Shown here: in pieces, positions 7,672-17,555 of the stretch
Layout of the letters: every line of letters starts with the position of its first letter
How positions within the stretch are numbered: the first letter of the stretch is position 1
Source: Geoanaerobacter pelophilus
GTDB taxonomy: Bacteria > Desulfobacterota > Desulfuromonadia > Geobacterales > DSM-12255
Direction of reading: 5' to 3'
DNA: 64,000 nucleotides
Assembly: GCF_018476885.1 (NCBI RefSeq)
Contig: NZ_JAHCVJ010000003.1
Span: 1-64,000, forward strand
Program-made: the position numbers and the translations under genes
Notes under the pieces: generated by a model
Told to the model about the DNA's origin: nothing
What the model saw: the letters and a program-made list of their open reading frames with translations, nothing else
The model's database searches: none

Positions 7672-10600
7672 TCAGTAAAGATAATCCTGAAGGGGCTTTA
7701 CTCCCAGGTCTTCGCGGATTATTGCTCGAATCCCATCAACTGCTGCTCTGGCACCGGCAACGGTTGTAAAATAAGCAACACCGTGCATCAGAGCGTTTCT
7801 CCTTATCGAGAACGAATCGGCAACAGCTTGTGCCCCCTGAGTGGTGTTGATGACCATTGCGATATTGCCGTTTTTGATCGAGTCAACAATATGGGGTCGC
7901 CCTTCAAGCACCTTGTTTACCACACTGACCTTGATCCCTTTTTCCTGGAGAAAAGATGCCGTGCCTCTGGTAGCCACAAGGTTGAAGCCGGCATCATACA
8001 ATTTTTGAGCTGCCGAGACAACATGTTTCTTGTCCGCATCCCTGACACTAATGAAAACGTCACCAGAAGTAGGAAGTTTCACGCCAGCGCCGAGCTGTGA
8101 CTTGGCAAAGGCAGTGGCAAAATCAGCGTCGATTCCCATAACTTCACCGGTAGACTTCATCTCCGGACCGAGCAAGGTGTCAACGCCTGGGAATTTGACG
8201 AACGGGAATACCGACTCCTTGACCGCGACATGCTTTGGCACGATATCGCCGGATATCCCCTGCTCCTTGAGGGTCTTACCGGACATGATCCGGGCAGCGA
8301 TCTTGGCGAGCGGTCTGCCAGTGGCTTTTGACACGAATGGCGCCGTTCTCGATGCCCGCGGATTAACCTCAAGGATGTAGATGTCGCCATCCTTCACGGC
8401 ATACTGGACATTCATCAACCCTCTTACATCCAGCTCAAGGGCCATCAGCCTGGTCTGGCGCTTGATCTCGTCAATGATCTCCTGGGAAATGGAATAAGGA
8501 GGCAAAGAGCAGGCAGAGTCACCGGAGTGAATACCCGCTTCCTCGATATGTTCCATGATGCCACCGATGACAACATCAGTGCCGTCACAGAGGGCATCGA
8601 CATCAATCTCAATCGCTTCATCGAGGAATTTATCGATGAGGATCGGGTGTTCCGGGGACGCCTGGACCGCGGTAGTCATGTATCGCTGCAAGTTCTCGGT
8701 GTCATAGACGATCTCCATGGCCCGTCCACCAAGCACATACGATGGTCGTACCACCACCGGGTAGCCGATCCGTTCCGCAACCTTTTCCGCCTCTTCAAAG
8801 GAACGGGCAATGCCGTTTTCCGGCTGTCGCAGGGACAGCTTGTGCAGCATCTCCTGGAAGCGTTCCCGGTCCTCGGCCCGATCGATGGCATCCGGCGAGG
8901 TGCCGATTATCGGCACGCCGGCCTTCTCTAATGGCACTGCAAGCTTCAGTGGGGTCTGACCGCCGAACTGGACAATAACCCCTACCGGTTTCTCGATATC
9001 GACAATAGAGAGCACATCCTCGTAGGTCAACGGCTCGAAGTAGAGACGATCAGAGGTGTCATAGTCGGTGGAAACCGTCTCCGGATTGCAGTTGACCATA
9101 ATGGTCTCAAAACCGTCCTCAGCCAGGGCAAAAACCCCGTGGACGCAGCAGTAGTCGAATTCAATCCCCTGGCCGATCCGGTTTGGTCCGCCGCCGAGAA
9201 TCATGATCTTCTTCCGGTCCGTTACTTCGGCCTCGCACTCCTCCTCATAGGTTGAGTAGAGGTAAGGAGTATAGGCAACAAATTCGGCGGCACAGGTATC
9301 CACCCGTTTAAACACCGGCTTGACCCCAAGAGAAAGCCGGAGCTGCCTGATCTCTTCTTCATTCTTTCCCCAGAGCCGACCCAGAAACTTGTCGCTAAAA
9401 CCGTACTGTTTGGCCTCGCGCAGGAGATCTCGAAATCCGGCATCAGCGGGGTTAGCCACTTTCAACGCCTCTTCCTTTTCGATTATCTGGCGGATATTAT
9501 GGAGAAACCAAGGGTCGATGGCGGTCTTCTCAAAGATCTCATCCACGCTCATGCCGCTTCTCAAGGCATCGCCCAGATACCAGAGCCGCTCCCAGTTGGG
9601 AGTGCGGAGTTTCTCAGACAGCAGTTGCTGTTCCTTGGCGGTCAGTGCCCGGCGCGTTTCGTTTGTTAAGTCGAACAGCCGTGACTCAAGGCCGCAGGAG
9701 CCAATTTCAAGAGAGCGCAGCGCCTTCTGGAACGACTCCTTGAAAGTCCGACCGATGGCCATGACCTCCCCTACTGATTTCATTTGCGTGGTCAGGGTGG
9801 CATCGGCAGCCGGAAACTTCTCGAAGGTGAATCGCGGGATCTTGGTAACCACATAATCGATGGTCGGCTCAAAACAGGCCGGGGTCTCGCGGGTAATGTC
9901 GTTGACGATTTCGTCAAGCCGGTAGCCGACCGCCAGTTTGGCCGCGATCTTGGCAATCGGAAATCCGGTTGCCTTTGAAGCCAGCGCCGATGACCGTGAA
10001 ACCCTCGGGTTCATCTCGATAACCACCAGCCGGCCATCGCGCGGGTTGATGCCGAACTGGATATTGGACCCGCCGGTATCAACGCCGATTTCGCGGATGA
10101 TCTTGAGCGACGCATCACGCAGAATCTGATATTCCTTGTCAGTCAGGGTCTGGGCAGGGGCAACGGTAATCGAATCGCCGGTATGGACCCCCATCGGGTC
10201 GAGGTTCTCGATGGAGCAGATGATGACTACGTTGTCAGCGGTGTCGCGCATCACCTCAAGCTCATACTCCTTCCAGCCGATGACCGACTCTTCCACCAGG
10301 ATCTCGTCGGTTGGCGAGGCATCGATGCCGGCAATTGCCATCCGCTCATACTCTTCCATGTTGTAGGCAATGCCGCCACCGGTACCACCGAGGGTGAACG
10401 ACGGGCGGATAATTGCCGGGAAGCCGACCTCCTTGACAACATCCATTGCCTCCTGGCGGTTGTGGGCCAGGCCTGATTTCGGTATCCCAAGGCCGATCTT
10501 CTGCATCGCCTCCTTGAACAGGGTCCGGTCCTCTGCCTTTTTTATGGCCGGAAGCTTGGCTCCGATCAGTTCTACTCCGAATTTTTCAAGAATGCCCATC

Positions 10601-10911
10601 TCGGCAACGGCAACTGCAGTATTGAGCGCTGTCTGGCCGCCCAGGGTCGGAAGGATTGCATCCGGGCGCTCTTTTTCGATGATCTTGGCCAGGATCTCCG
10701 GGGTGACCGGCTCCACATAGGTCCGGTCGGCAAAGTCAGGATCGGTCATGATGGTGGCCGGGTTGCTGTTCAACAGCACCACCTCGAATCCCTCCTCTTT
10801 CAAAGCCTTGCACGCCTGGGTGCCGGAATAGTCAAACTCGCACGCCTGGCCGATGACGATAGGGCCGGCGCCGATAATGAGGATCTTCTTTATGTCTGTT
10901 CTTTTTGGCAT
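7672..10911 (-). CDS. carB: carbamoyl-phosphate synthase large subunit
   Basis: 1079 residues, the expected length for CarB. It has two homologous halves, each with an ATP-grasp synthetase module (first: [19 protein letters not shown] at the start; second: [19 protein letters not shown] near residue 570), and a C-terminal MGS-like allosteric domain (about 940-1079). It makes carbamoyl phosphate from bicarbonate, ATP and the ammonia tunnelled from CarA, for pyrimidines and arginine. In this operon carB is separated from carA by two unrelated genes. Confidence 0.98.
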   Translation of the reverse strand: MPKRTDIKKILIIGAGPIVIGQACEFDYSGTQACKALKEEGFEVVLLNSNPATIMTDPDFADRTYVEPVTPEILAKIIEKERPDAILPTLGGQTALNTAVAVAEMGILEKFGVELIGAKLPAIKKAEDRTLFKEAMQKIGLGIPKSGLAHNRQEAMDVVKEVGFPAIIRPSFTLGGTGGGIAYNMEEYERMAIAGIDASPTDEILVEESVIGWKEYELEVMRDTADNVVIICSIENLDPMGVHTGDSITVAPAQTLTDKEYQILRDASLKIIREIGVDTGGSNIQFGINPRDGRLVVIEMNPRVSRSSALASKATGFPIAKIAAKLAVGYRLDEIVNDITRETPACFEPTIDYVVTKIPRFTFEKFPAADATLTTQMKSVGEVMAIGRTFKESFQKALRSLEIGSCGLESRLFDLTNETRRALTAKEQQLLSEKLRTPNWERLWYLGDALRSGMSVDEIFEKTAIDPWFLHNIRQIIEKEEALKVANPADAGFRDLLREAKQYGFSDKFLGRLWGKNEEEIRQLRLSLGVKPVFKRVDTCAAEFVAYTPYLYSTYEEECEAEVTDRKKIMILGGGPNRIGQGIEFDYCCVHGVFALAEDGFETIMVNCNPETVSTDYDTSDRLYFEPLTYEDVLSIVDIEKPVGVIVQFGGQTPLKLAVPLEKAGVPIIGTSPDAIDRAEDRERFQEMLHKLSLRQPENGIARSFEEAEKVAERIGYPVVVRPSYVLGGRAMEIVYDTENLQRYMTTAVQASPEHPILIDKFLDEAIEIDVDALCDGTDVVIGGIMEHIEEAGIHSGDSACSLPPYSISQEIIDEIKRQTRLMALELDVRGLMNVQYAVKDGDIYILEVNPRASRTAPFVSKATGRPLAKIAARIMSGKTLKEQGISGDIVPKHVAVKESVFPFVKFPGVDTLLGPEMKSTGEVMGIDADFATAFAKSQLGAGVKLPTSGDVFISVRDADKKHVVSAAQKLYDAGFNLVATRGTASFLQEKGIKVSVVNKVLEGRPHIVDSIKNGNIAMVINTTQGAQAVADSFSIRRNALMHGVAYFTTVAGARAAVDGIRAIIREDLGVKPLQDYLY

Positions 10912-10934
10912 CTAGACCTTACTCCTTGATCTTT

Positions 10935-11261
10935 TTATCTGAAAATAAAGAAAACTGCTCCGGCAAGGCAACACCCTGCCCATAGATAATCCAGTTTCAG
11001 CGGCGTCCCCATGTACCAGACGGCAAAAGGGATGAAAACAACCAGGGTAATAACCTCCTGCACTATCTTCAATTGCGCCAGGGAAAACTTTTCATAACCG
11101 ATCCGGTTGGCGGGAACCTGTACCAGATACTCGAAAAAGGCGATTGACCAGCTTACCAGAACCGCGATCAGCCAGTGTCTGGTCCGGAGATTCCTTAGGT
11201 GCGCGTACCAGGCAAAGGTCATGAAAATGTTCGAGATGACCAGCAGGAGAACCGTCCTCAA
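10935..11261 (-). CDS. DMT-family small membrane protein (DUF486)
   Basis: About 108 residues with four hydrophobic segments (VLLLVISNIFMTFAWY, LIAVLVSWSIAFFEYLV, LVVFIPFAVWYM, WAGCCLAGAVFFIF), typical of the DUF486 single-unit drug/metabolite-transporter-like family. I chose TTG at 11261 because it overlaps the TGA of the upstream radical SAM gene (TTGA) and has GAGGGGG seven bases before it. An earlier ATG at 11297 would lie inside the upstream gene and add a non-conserved Ala/Gly tail. The substrate is unknown. Confidence 0.8.
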   Translation of the reverse strand: MRTVLLLVISNIFMTFAWYAHLRNLRTRHWLIAVLVSWSIAFFEYLVQVPANRIGYEKFSLAQLKIVQEVITLVVFIPFAVWYMGTPLKLDYLWAGCCLAGAVFFIFR

Positions 11262-12184
11262 ATGTGCCCCCTCTGCTCGTCCAGCTCCTGCACCCAACCG
11301 TACTCCAGGCCAAGCTCATCCAGGTATTCGACTACGGCATCGTACTCATCATGGGTCAGGGGTCGGTTCAGTCCCTCGGTCTTCCCGGCAAGATGTGCCG
11401 GGAAATACTGACTCATCAGGGCAATATGGGTATCACGCCCCAGATTTTCGGCAATCCAGAGGAGTGTATTCCTACTGCCGGAGTTGCCATCCGGCAGCAC
11501 GAGATGGCGAATGATCACCCCCTGAGTCGCCAGCCCATCACTATCCAGCTGCAGCTGTCCAACCTGGCGAAGCATTTCAGCTACTGCCCGGCGGTTGACC
11601 TCACGGTAACCAGGAGCAGAAGAGATCGCCATGGCAGGCTCATTTTCGGCATACTTCATATCCGGCAGGTAGATGGCAACAATGCCTTCAAGTAGCTGAA
11701 GCGCATCAACTTTCTCATAGCCACTGGAGTTCCAGACCAGCGGCAGCTTGAACCCCTCAGGGATTGCCAGCCAGAGAGCAGCAAGGATCTGCGGAAGAAA
11801 ATGCGTCGGCGTAACAAAGTTTATGTTATGCGCCTTTCTCCTTTGCAGCTGCAGCATCCGCTTGGCAAGCAGGCGCGTACTGATCTCCTCGCCGTTTCCC
11901 ATCTGGCTGATTGGAAAATTCTGGCAGAAGCGGCATGAAAGTGAACACCCGGAGAAAAAGATCGTTCCGGAACCATGCGTTCCTGATATTGGCGGCTCTT
12001 CGCCCCGATGGAGATTGCTGGAAGCCACCTTCGGTAGCAGCCCTGCCCGGCATATTCCCTGTTCACCTTTCAGGCGATTGACTCCACAATTGTGGGGGCA
12101 GAGGTCGCAACTGCTCAGCCTCGCGTATGCCCGCTTGACCCGCTTGAGCAGTTCGCCTGAATGGTAGAGATCGATATAATTCAT
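11258..12184 (-). CDS. radical SAM protein (PflA-activase-like family)
   Basis: About 308 residues. The motif CSLSCRFCQN (CxxxCxxC) binds the 4Fe-4S cluster used to cleave SAM. An N-terminal cysteine group (CDLCPHNCGVNR...GICR) suggests a second metal site. The whole resembles the 'putative pyruvate formate-lyase activating enzyme' family found alone in many anaerobes, whose substrate is unknown. Start ATG 12184 (MNYIDLYHSGELL) is preferred; an upstream in-frame ATG at 12232 would translate a hairpin repeat. It is in line with carA (upstream) and DUF486 (overlapping stop), inside the pyrimidine operon. Confidence 0.85.
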   Translation of the reverse strand: MNYIDLYHSGELLKRVKRAYARLSSCDLCPHNCGVNRLKGEQGICRAGLLPKVASSNLHRGEEPPISGTHGSGTIFFSGCSLSCRFCQNFPISQMGNGEEISTRLLAKRMLQLQRRKAHNINFVTPTHFLPQILAALWLAIPEGFKLPLVWNSSGYEKVDALQLLEGIVAIYLPDMKYAENEPAMAISSAPGYREVNRRAVAEMLRQVGQLQLDSDGLATQGVIIRHLVLPDGNSGSRNTLLWIAENLGRDTHIALMSQYFPAHLAGKTEGLNRPLTHDEYDAVVEYLDELGLEYGWVQELDEQRGHI

Positions 12185-12190
12185 GTCTTT

Positions 12191-12249
12191 CGTAGGGACA
12201 GGCTCTGTGCCTGCCCGAAACAGGGCAGCCACAGAGGGCAGCGACTACG
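12191..12249. repeat. REP-like nested hairpin between carA and the radical SAM gene
   Basis: Nested inverted repeats: CGTAG/CTACG outermost, CTCTGTG (12203-12209) with CACAGAG (12230-12236), and CTGCCC/GGGCAG innermost. The GTAGGG-start and CTGCCC content resemble the dispersed palindromes common in anaerobe genomes. The right end overlaps the carA stop. Confidence 0.6.
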
Positions 12250-13372
12250 CCGATTTATGTTTCTCCATCATTTCGACAAACCTTCCGAACAGATACTGCG
12301 AATCGTGCGGCCCAGGCGAAGCCTCGGGATGATGCTGTACCGAGAAGATCGGCAGGGTTTTATGCCTGATCCCTTCAACAGTCTGGTCGTTCAGGTTCAG
12401 GTGCCCCAGTTCGCAGATCTCGGCAACCGAATCGAGGTCCACGCAAAAACCGTGGTTCTGGGCAGTAATCTCAATCCTGCCGGTCGCCGTGTCCACAACC
12501 GGGAGGTTGGAGCCATGATTGCCGAACTTGAGTTTCATGGTCTGACCGTTTAGTGCAAGCCCCATCAGCTGGTGTCCGAGGCAGATGCCAAAGATCGGTT
12601 TTTTGCCGATGAACTTCCTGATGTTTTCCTGTACCGTTACCAGCGGCTCGGGATCGCCCGGTCCGTTGGAGAGAAAGATACCGTCAGGATTCATGGCCAA
12701 AGCCTGTTCTGCCGGGAAAGTGGCTGGAACCACCGTCACGTCGCAACCGGCATCTACCAGGCAGCGCAGGATGTTGTACTTGATACCGAAGTCATAGGCC
12801 ACGACCTTGAATTTAAGCGTTTTCGGATCAACGTCGGCATATCCGTCGGCAAGATCCCAGGTCCCCTGGGTCCAATGATACGGCTTGCAACAGCTGACGC
12901 CGGTCGCAAGATCCAGTCCTGCCATGGTCGGCAGCCCTTTTGCCTTTTTCACCAGAGATGCATGATCACTGTCAATGGTCGAGATGATGCCGTTTTGTGC
13001 CCCGTTATCCCGCAGATGACGGGTCAAGGCCCTGGTATCGATACCCTGGATGCCGACCACCCCATTCTCTTTGAGATAGGCATCGAGACTCATGGTTGCC
13101 CGCCAGTTGGAATAGCAATCAATATACTCCTTGACGATGAACCCGGAGAGATACAGCTGGCTACTTTCGATATCCTCAGGATTGATGCCGGTGTTGCCGA
13201 TCTGGGTGTAGGTCATGGTAACCATCTGCCCCTTGTAGGACGGATCGGTAAGCACCTCCTGATAGCCGGTCATGGCGGTGTTGAATACTACCTCACCACC
13301 TGCCTCACCGGTCGAGCCGAACGATTTTCCTTCAAAGATGCGCCCGTCAGCGAGCGCAAGAACTGCTTTCAT
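12245..13372 (-). CDS. carA: carbamoyl-phosphate synthase small subunit (glutaminase)
   Basis: 375 residues, normal for CarA. The N-terminal CarA-specific domain (ADGRIFEGKSFG; FNTAMTGYQEVLTDPSY) is followed by a class I glutamine amidotransferase with the nucleophile in FGICLGHQLM and the His-Glu pair in VQHHPEASPGPHD. It supplies ammonia to CarB. The gene sits between pyrC and the radical SAM gene in the minus-strand pyrimidine run. Confidence 0.98.
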   Translation of the reverse strand: MKAVLALADGRIFEGKSFGSTGEAGGEVVFNTAMTGYQEVLTDPSYKGQMVTMTYTQIGNTGINPEDIESSQLYLSGFIVKEYIDCYSNWRATMSLDAYLKENGVVGIQGIDTRALTRHLRDNGAQNGIISTIDSDHASLVKKAKGLPTMAGLDLATGVSCCKPYHWTQGTWDLADGYADVDPKTLKFKVVAYDFGIKYNILRCLVDAGCDVTVVPATFPAEQALAMNPDGIFLSNGPGDPEPLVTVQENIRKFIGKKPIFGICLGHQLMGLALNGQTMKLKFGNHGSNLPVVDTATGRIEITAQNHGFCVDLDSVAEICELGHLNLNDQTVEGIRHKTLPIFSVQHHPEASPGPHDSQYLFGRFVEMMEKHKSA

Positions 13373-13398
13373 GTATTAACTCCCCAATCGTGATTCCA

Positions 13399-13426
13399 GT
13401 AGGGGCGTTTAGCGAATCGCCCCTAC
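13399..13426. repeat. GTAGGGGCG palindrome upstream of carA
   Basis: Perfect nine-base inverted repeat GTAGGGGCG / CGCCCCTAC with a ten-base loop, in the pyrC-carA gap. It is the same sort of element as at 12191-12249. Confidence 0.7.
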
Positions 13427-13461
13427 CCTCTTTTGTATACGCCCTTACCCTCTTTTATAAA
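13418..13461. repeat. tandem duplication of the pyrC 3' end
   Basis: 13418-13439 and 13440-13461 match at about 19 of 22 positions (CGCCCYTACCCTCTTTT core). The second copy encodes the last pyrC codons (Tyr-Lys-Arg-Gly-stop); the first copy is its downstream echo and includes a TAG in the same phase. Confidence 0.65.
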
Positions 13462-14722
13462 CTACCTTGCCAGCCACAATGGTGTAGGCAGCAGCACCTT
13501 TCATCGTTTCCCCGAGCCACGGAGAGTTTTTTGACTTGCTGGCCAGTGTGTCTGCTGACACTGTCCATGCCGCCTTCGGATCGATTATGGTGATATCGGC
13601 AGCAGATCCGGGCTTTAGCGAGCCGCGATCAATACCCAATATTTTTGATGGGTTGACCGACATCTTCTCAATCAGCGCTGGAAGTGTAAGGACCTTTTCT
13701 TCGACAAGCTTCAGAGACAGCGGCAGGGAAGTCTCCAGGCCGATAATCCCGTTTAAGGCAAGATTAAACTCGATATCTTTCTCATCCAGATGGTGCGGCG
13801 CATGATCGGTGGCAATGGCATCAATGGTGCCGTCCTTGAGGGCGGCCTTTACAGCCTCCTGATCCGCGGTGCTGCGCAGCGGTGGGTTCATCTTGGCATT
13901 GGTTTCATAGCCACGGACAGCATCATCGGTAAGAGTAAAGTAGTGGGGGGCGGTCTCGCAGGTCACCCTGACCCCGCGAGCCTTGGCGTTCCTGATGATC
14001 CTGAGAGCACCCTGGGTGGAAACATGGGCGATATGGAGCGGCGAATTGGTAAATTCTGCCAGATAAACATCGCGGGCAGTGGCTACATCTTCTGCGGCCC
14101 ACGGGATCCCTTTGAGACCAAGTTCGGTGGCCACAAAACCTTCATTCATGACCCCTTCGCCGACCAGGCTCTTTTCCTCGGCATGGGAGATCAGCATTAT
14201 TCCCATCCCTTTGGCGTATTCCAGGGCGCGGCGCATCAGCTCGGTATTGGCAACCGGGTGACCATCATCGGAAACCGCCACACAGCCGGCTTCTTTAAGC
14301 TCACCCATCTCCGCCAGGCTTTCCCCCTTGCTCCCCTTGGTAATGGCGCCGACAGGGAATACGTTCACGCACCCCTCAGCCTTTGCCTTGGCAACGATAT
14401 AGGAGGTGACGGTCTTGTTGTCATTGACCGGGCTGGTATTAGGCATGCAGGCAACAGAGGTGAAACCGCCGGCAGCGGCAGCCCTGGTTCCGGTAACGAT
14501 GTCTTCTTTGTATTCAAGGCCCGGATCCCGTAGATGAACGTGCATATCCACCAAGCCGGGAGTCACGTAGCACCCTTTGGCGTCTATTATTTCAGCACTA
14601 TCTGGCGCGGACAACCCCTTGGCAACGTCTTTGACCTTGCCTCGCTCAACCAGGATATCCAGCGTGTCGTCAATATTCTGCAACGGGTCAATCACCCGGC
14701 CGTTCTTAATCAAGAGACTCAT
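13445..14722 (-). CDS. pyrC: dihydroorotase
   Basis: 425 residues of the class I (PyrC, amidohydrolase) type. It has the metal-binding motif [10 protein letters not shown] (about 58-67), [11 protein letters not shown], the ATDHAPH metal/substrate motif (about 302-308) and a C-terminal beta-sandwich. It converts carbamoyl aspartate to dihydroorotate in the cytoplasm. It follows pyrB by 42 bases in the same operon. Confidence 0.97.
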   Translation of the reverse strand: MSLLIKNGRVIDPLQNIDDTLDILVERGKVKDVAKGLSAPDSAEIIDAKGCYVTPGLVDMHVHLRDPGLEYKEDIVTGTRAAAAGGFTSVACMPNTSPVNDNKTVTSYIVAKAKAEGCVNVFPVGAITKGSKGESLAEMGELKEAGCVAVSDDGHPVANTELMRRALEYAKGMGIMLISHAEEKSLVGEGVMNEGFVATELGLKGIPWAAEDVATARDVYLAEFTNSPLHIAHVSTQGALRIIRNAKARGVRVTCETAPHYFTLTDDAVRGYETNAKMNPPLRSTADQEAVKAALKDGTIDAIATDHAPHHLDEKDIEFNLALNGIIGLETSLPLSLKLVEEKVLTLPALIEKMSVNPSKILGIDRGSLKPGSAADITIIDPKAAWTVSADTLASKSKNSPWLGETMKGAAAYTIVAGKVVYKRG

Positions 14723-14764
14723 TAATGCTCCCCCTTTTCAGTTCCGTTATCAAAATTGACCGTT

Positions 14765-15700
14765 TCATTCCGCTGTAAGTTCACCACCGCTGACATGGTA
14801 CAACATCGCCATTCTCACCGCGACGCCGTTCTCCACCTGCTTCATGACATGTGATTGATCGCCATCGGCAACGTAGGATGAGAGTTCCACTCCGCGATTG
14901 ATCGGACCGGGGTGCATAACCATGGCGTCTTTCTTGGCCAGTTTGAGGTTTTCCGGGTTAAGTCCGTAGTAGCGGGAATACTCCTTAAGGGTAGGCAGCA
15001 GGGTCTTGCCCTGACGCTCCAGCTGTATCCGCAGCATCATCACCACGTCGGCGCCGTCGATCGCTTCGTTCATGCTGTTACAGACCGTCACATTGCCAAG
15101 CTTCTCGGCGCCGGTCGGGATCATGGTCGGCGGTCCGGCCAGGAAGACCTGCGAGCCCATCTTGGTAAGCCCCTGAATGTTGGAACGGGCCACCCGGCTA
15201 TGGGTGACGTCGCCGACAATCGCCACTTTAAGTCCATCGAGCTTGCCGAACCGGTCCCGCATGGTCAACATGTCGAGCAACCCTTGCGACGGGTGCTCAT
15301 GGGCACCGTCGCCGGCATTGATGATTGAACAGGGAAGCCGCTTGGCCAGAAAGTAATGGGCGCCGGAAATGGCGTGACGCATGACGATAATATCCGGCTT
15401 CATTGCCATCAGGTTTTTTGCCGTGTCCAGCAGGGTTTCACCCTTGGTGGCGGAACTGGTTGAGGGCGAGATATTGACGGCATCAGCTGAAAGCCTCTTG
15501 GCGGCAATCTCGAACGAGGTACGGGTCCGGGTAGATGCCTCGTAAAACAGGTTGATGATGGTCTTGCCGCGGAGAGTCGGAACCTTTTTTATGTCCCTGC
15601 TGTTGATTTCCCGCATGTTTTCGGCGGTATCCAGCAGGAGCAGAATCTCCTCTTTGGTCAGGTCGCGCAAGGCTATAATGTCTTTATGCTTGAATCCCAT
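14765..15700 (-). CDS. pyrB: aspartate carbamoyltransferase catalytic subunit
   Basis: 311 residues. The carbamoyl-phosphate motif STRTRTSFE (about 55-63), the ATCase motif HPSQGLLD and a C-terminal [11 protein letters not shown] are present. No pyrI regulatory subunit lies nearby, as is usual when PyrR controls the operon. It follows pyrR by 20 bases. Confidence 0.97.
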   Translation of the reverse strand: MGFKHKDIIALRDLTKEEILLLLDTAENMREINSRDIKKVPTLRGKTIINLFYEASTRTRTSFEIAAKRLSADAVNISPSTSSATKGETLLDTAKNLMAMKPDIIVMRHAISGAHYFLAKRLPCSIINAGDGAHEHPSQGLLDMLTMRDRFGKLDGLKVAIVGDVTHSRVARSNIQGLTKMGSQVFLAGPPTMIPTGAEKLGNVTVCNSMNEAIDGADVVMMLRIQLERQGKTLLPTLKEYSRYYGLNPENLKLAKKDAMVMHPGPINRGVELSSYVADGDQSHVMKQVENGVAVRMAMLYHVSGGELTAE

Positions 15701-15720
15701 TTTAGTTGTCCCCTCTCCAG

Positions 15721-16281
<561 letters not shown>

Positions 16282-16290
16282 TCAGCCCAC

Positions 16291-16326
16291 AAAAAAAGCC
16301 CCTCCGCGCAGATGTGCGGAAAGGCT
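16291..16326 (-). terminator. attenuator (intrinsic terminator) of the pyr leader
   Basis: Minus strand AGCC-TT-TCCGC / GCGGA-GG-GGCT stem followed by seven T, just before the pyrR ribosome site. Its 5' arm (CCTTT, 16320-16324) can instead pair with AAAGG at 16361-16365, and TGAG (16328-16331) with CTCA (16344-16347), forming an antiterminator. Confidence 0.8.
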
Positions 16327-16356
16327 CCTCAATAGCTATAAAATGAGTCTCTTTTC

Positions 16357-16397
16357 GTCACCTTTGCCAACCTCACAGGGTTAATTTAAAAGGTGAC
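16357..16397 (-). promoter_or_regulatory. PyrR-binding loop (anti-antiterminator) in the pyr leader
   Basis: Perfect nine-base stem GTCACCTTT / AAAGGTGAC. The enclosed side contains CCTGTGAGGTTGGCAAAGG, which fits the known PyrR loop pattern (CC-x-GAGAGGCT-x-GCAAGG type). When PyrR-UMP holds this hairpin, the AAAGG arm is unavailable to the antiterminator and the terminator at 16291-16326 can form. Confidence 0.7.
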
Positions 16398-16400
16398 TTT

Positions 16401-16429
16401 CTTTTACATCTTCCCAGAGAAGAGGTCAA
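16401..16429 (-). promoter_or_regulatory. putative promoter of the pyrR-car run
   Basis: -35 TTGACC (16424-16429), 17-base spacer, -10 TAAAAG (16401-16406). The -10 ends only a few bases before the PyrR-loop stem, so the start would have to fall at about 16397-16394. A second, weaker promoter upstream is possible. Confidence 0.45.
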
Positions 16430-16483
16430 GGGGATTTTGGAATTTTAATTCTTACTAGGGGATTACGATATTGTCATGTCGAA

Positions 16484-16515
16484 TGTCTTTACACTAACCT
16501 CAACACACAAAGACA
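16484..16515 (+). promoter_or_regulatory. inverted repeat, possible activator site
   Basis: TGTCTTT (16484-16490) and AAAGACA (16509-16515) form a perfect inverted repeat about 45-70 bases upstream of the sigma-54 promoter at 16556, a normal place for an enhancer-binding-protein site. Confidence 0.35.
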
Positions 16516-16555
16516 ACCAACACTAACAACTGAACAATTCAAACAAGTTACCAAC

Positions 16556-16572
16556 TTGGCTGCAATATTGCT
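16556..16572 (+). promoter_or_regulatory. sigma-54 promoter of the PEP-CTERM gene
   Basis: TTGGC-TGCAATA-TTGCT: GG (-24) and GC (-12) are exactly 12 bases apart and both hexamer cores match consensus. The predicted start is near 16583, leaving about 80 bases of leader. Confidence 0.7.
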
Positions 16573-16665
16573 TTAGACATTTTCAATGAATTCAGTAGTT
16601 CGAATAAGGCGACTTAACAGAACTTTAATACCGCCACTAGTTTTAAATAAAAGGAGAATAAAATC

Positions 16666-17277
16666 ATGAAACGTTCAATTTTAGCAGCATTGGCACTTTG
16701 TGGTATGATCGCAGCAGCAAGCACTGCTTCGGCATATACGATCAACGGCGGAGCTACCGATGTAGGTGGCCTGGATGACCTGATGGCTTACACCGTATTG
16801 AGTGACAGCAGTACTGCTGATGAAAATGCGTGGGCAGCACCGATTGTCCTTGCCAAGGATGGCGTAGTCGTTCAATTCACAAAGCAAACAGCTTCCTCAG
16901 AAACTGCATGGAAAGAAACTAATCAAGCAGGAATTTATGCCTTTCAGCTGACTGGCGCTAACGATTATTTCCTGTTAAAAACAGGTGACTTGTTTGTTGG
17001 TAAACCGTCAGGGCAACCTGCAGATGCTAAGCAATATGAGCACTTTCTCTACAGAAACAACGTTCAGGATTCATGGGCCGTGATTGATCTTAGCGCTCTT
17101 ATTGGTGATAACAGCCCAACAACCTACCTTAATTCTTTTAATGTCAATACCGGCAAGATCAGTCATGTTACCACTGGTGAAGAAAGCACTCCCGTTCCTG
17201 AGCCTGGTACAATAGTCCTGCTCGGAGCTGGCCTGCTTGGTCTGGCTGCTTACGGCAGAAAGAGAATCCAGAAGTAA
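16666..17277 (+). CDS. PEP-CTERM sorting-domain protein
   Basis: 203 residues. Signal peptide at residues 1-23 (cleavage after ASA). The C-terminus is a classic PEP-CTERM anchor: VPEPGTIVLLGAGLLGLAAYGRK, i.e. VPEP, then a hydrophobic helix, then a basic tail. Such proteins are processed by exosortase and usually belong to exopolysaccharide-linked cell-surface systems (known for the class). The central part is unrecognised and Thr/Ser/Asp-rich. AAAGGAG is nine bases before ATG. No exosortase gene lies in the window. Confidence 0.9.
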   Translation: MKRSILAALALCGMIAAASTASAYTINGGATDVGGLDDLMAYTVLSDSSTADENAWAAPIVLAKDGVVVQFTKQTASSETAWKETNQAGIYAFQLTGANDYFLLKTGDLFVGKPSGQPADAKQYEHFLYRNNVQDSWAVIDLSALIGDNSPTTYLNSFNVNTGKISHVTTGEESTPVPEPGTIVLLGAGLLGLAAYGRKRIQK

Positions 17278-17302
17278 GTCGAAAAATTTTACACTTTTAA
17301 TC

Positions 17303-17330
17303 AAGGCCGCCCGAGAGGGCGGCCTTTTTA
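17303..17330 (+). terminator. terminator after the PEP-CTERM gene
   Basis: Perfect eight-base stem GGCCGCCC-GAGA-GGGCGGCC followed by TTTTT. Confidence 0.92.
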
Positions 17331-17441
17331 ATTCACGCCATAATCACTCGAAAGTATTATAATTTCACTCACCCTGCCACGCAATAAATCACCATAAAAA
17401 CCAACATCCCCATGTCGGATTATTTTACACAGCGAAATATC

Positions 17442-17467
17442 ATCAATATTCACGCTGGAATATTGAT
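17442..17467. promoter_or_regulatory. perfect 26-bp operator-like inverted repeat before the pfa genes
   Basis: ATCAATATTC (17442-17451) - ACGCTG - GAATATTGAT (17458-17467), about 90 bases before the pfaD start. Ten-base perfect arms with a six-base spacer are typical of a dimeric repressor site (TetR/FadR-like size). No regulator gene is adjacent. Otherwise 17331-17555 is AT-rich and holds no gene; a -10-like TATAAA is at about 17514. Confidence 0.55.
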
Positions 17468-17555
17468 AAAGAGTCTTATCCTTCTTGTCTTTTCGGTCAA
17501 ATTCAGCTAGATGTATAAAGTTTTATTCCAGTTAATTACATCAGGAGCTTGTTAA

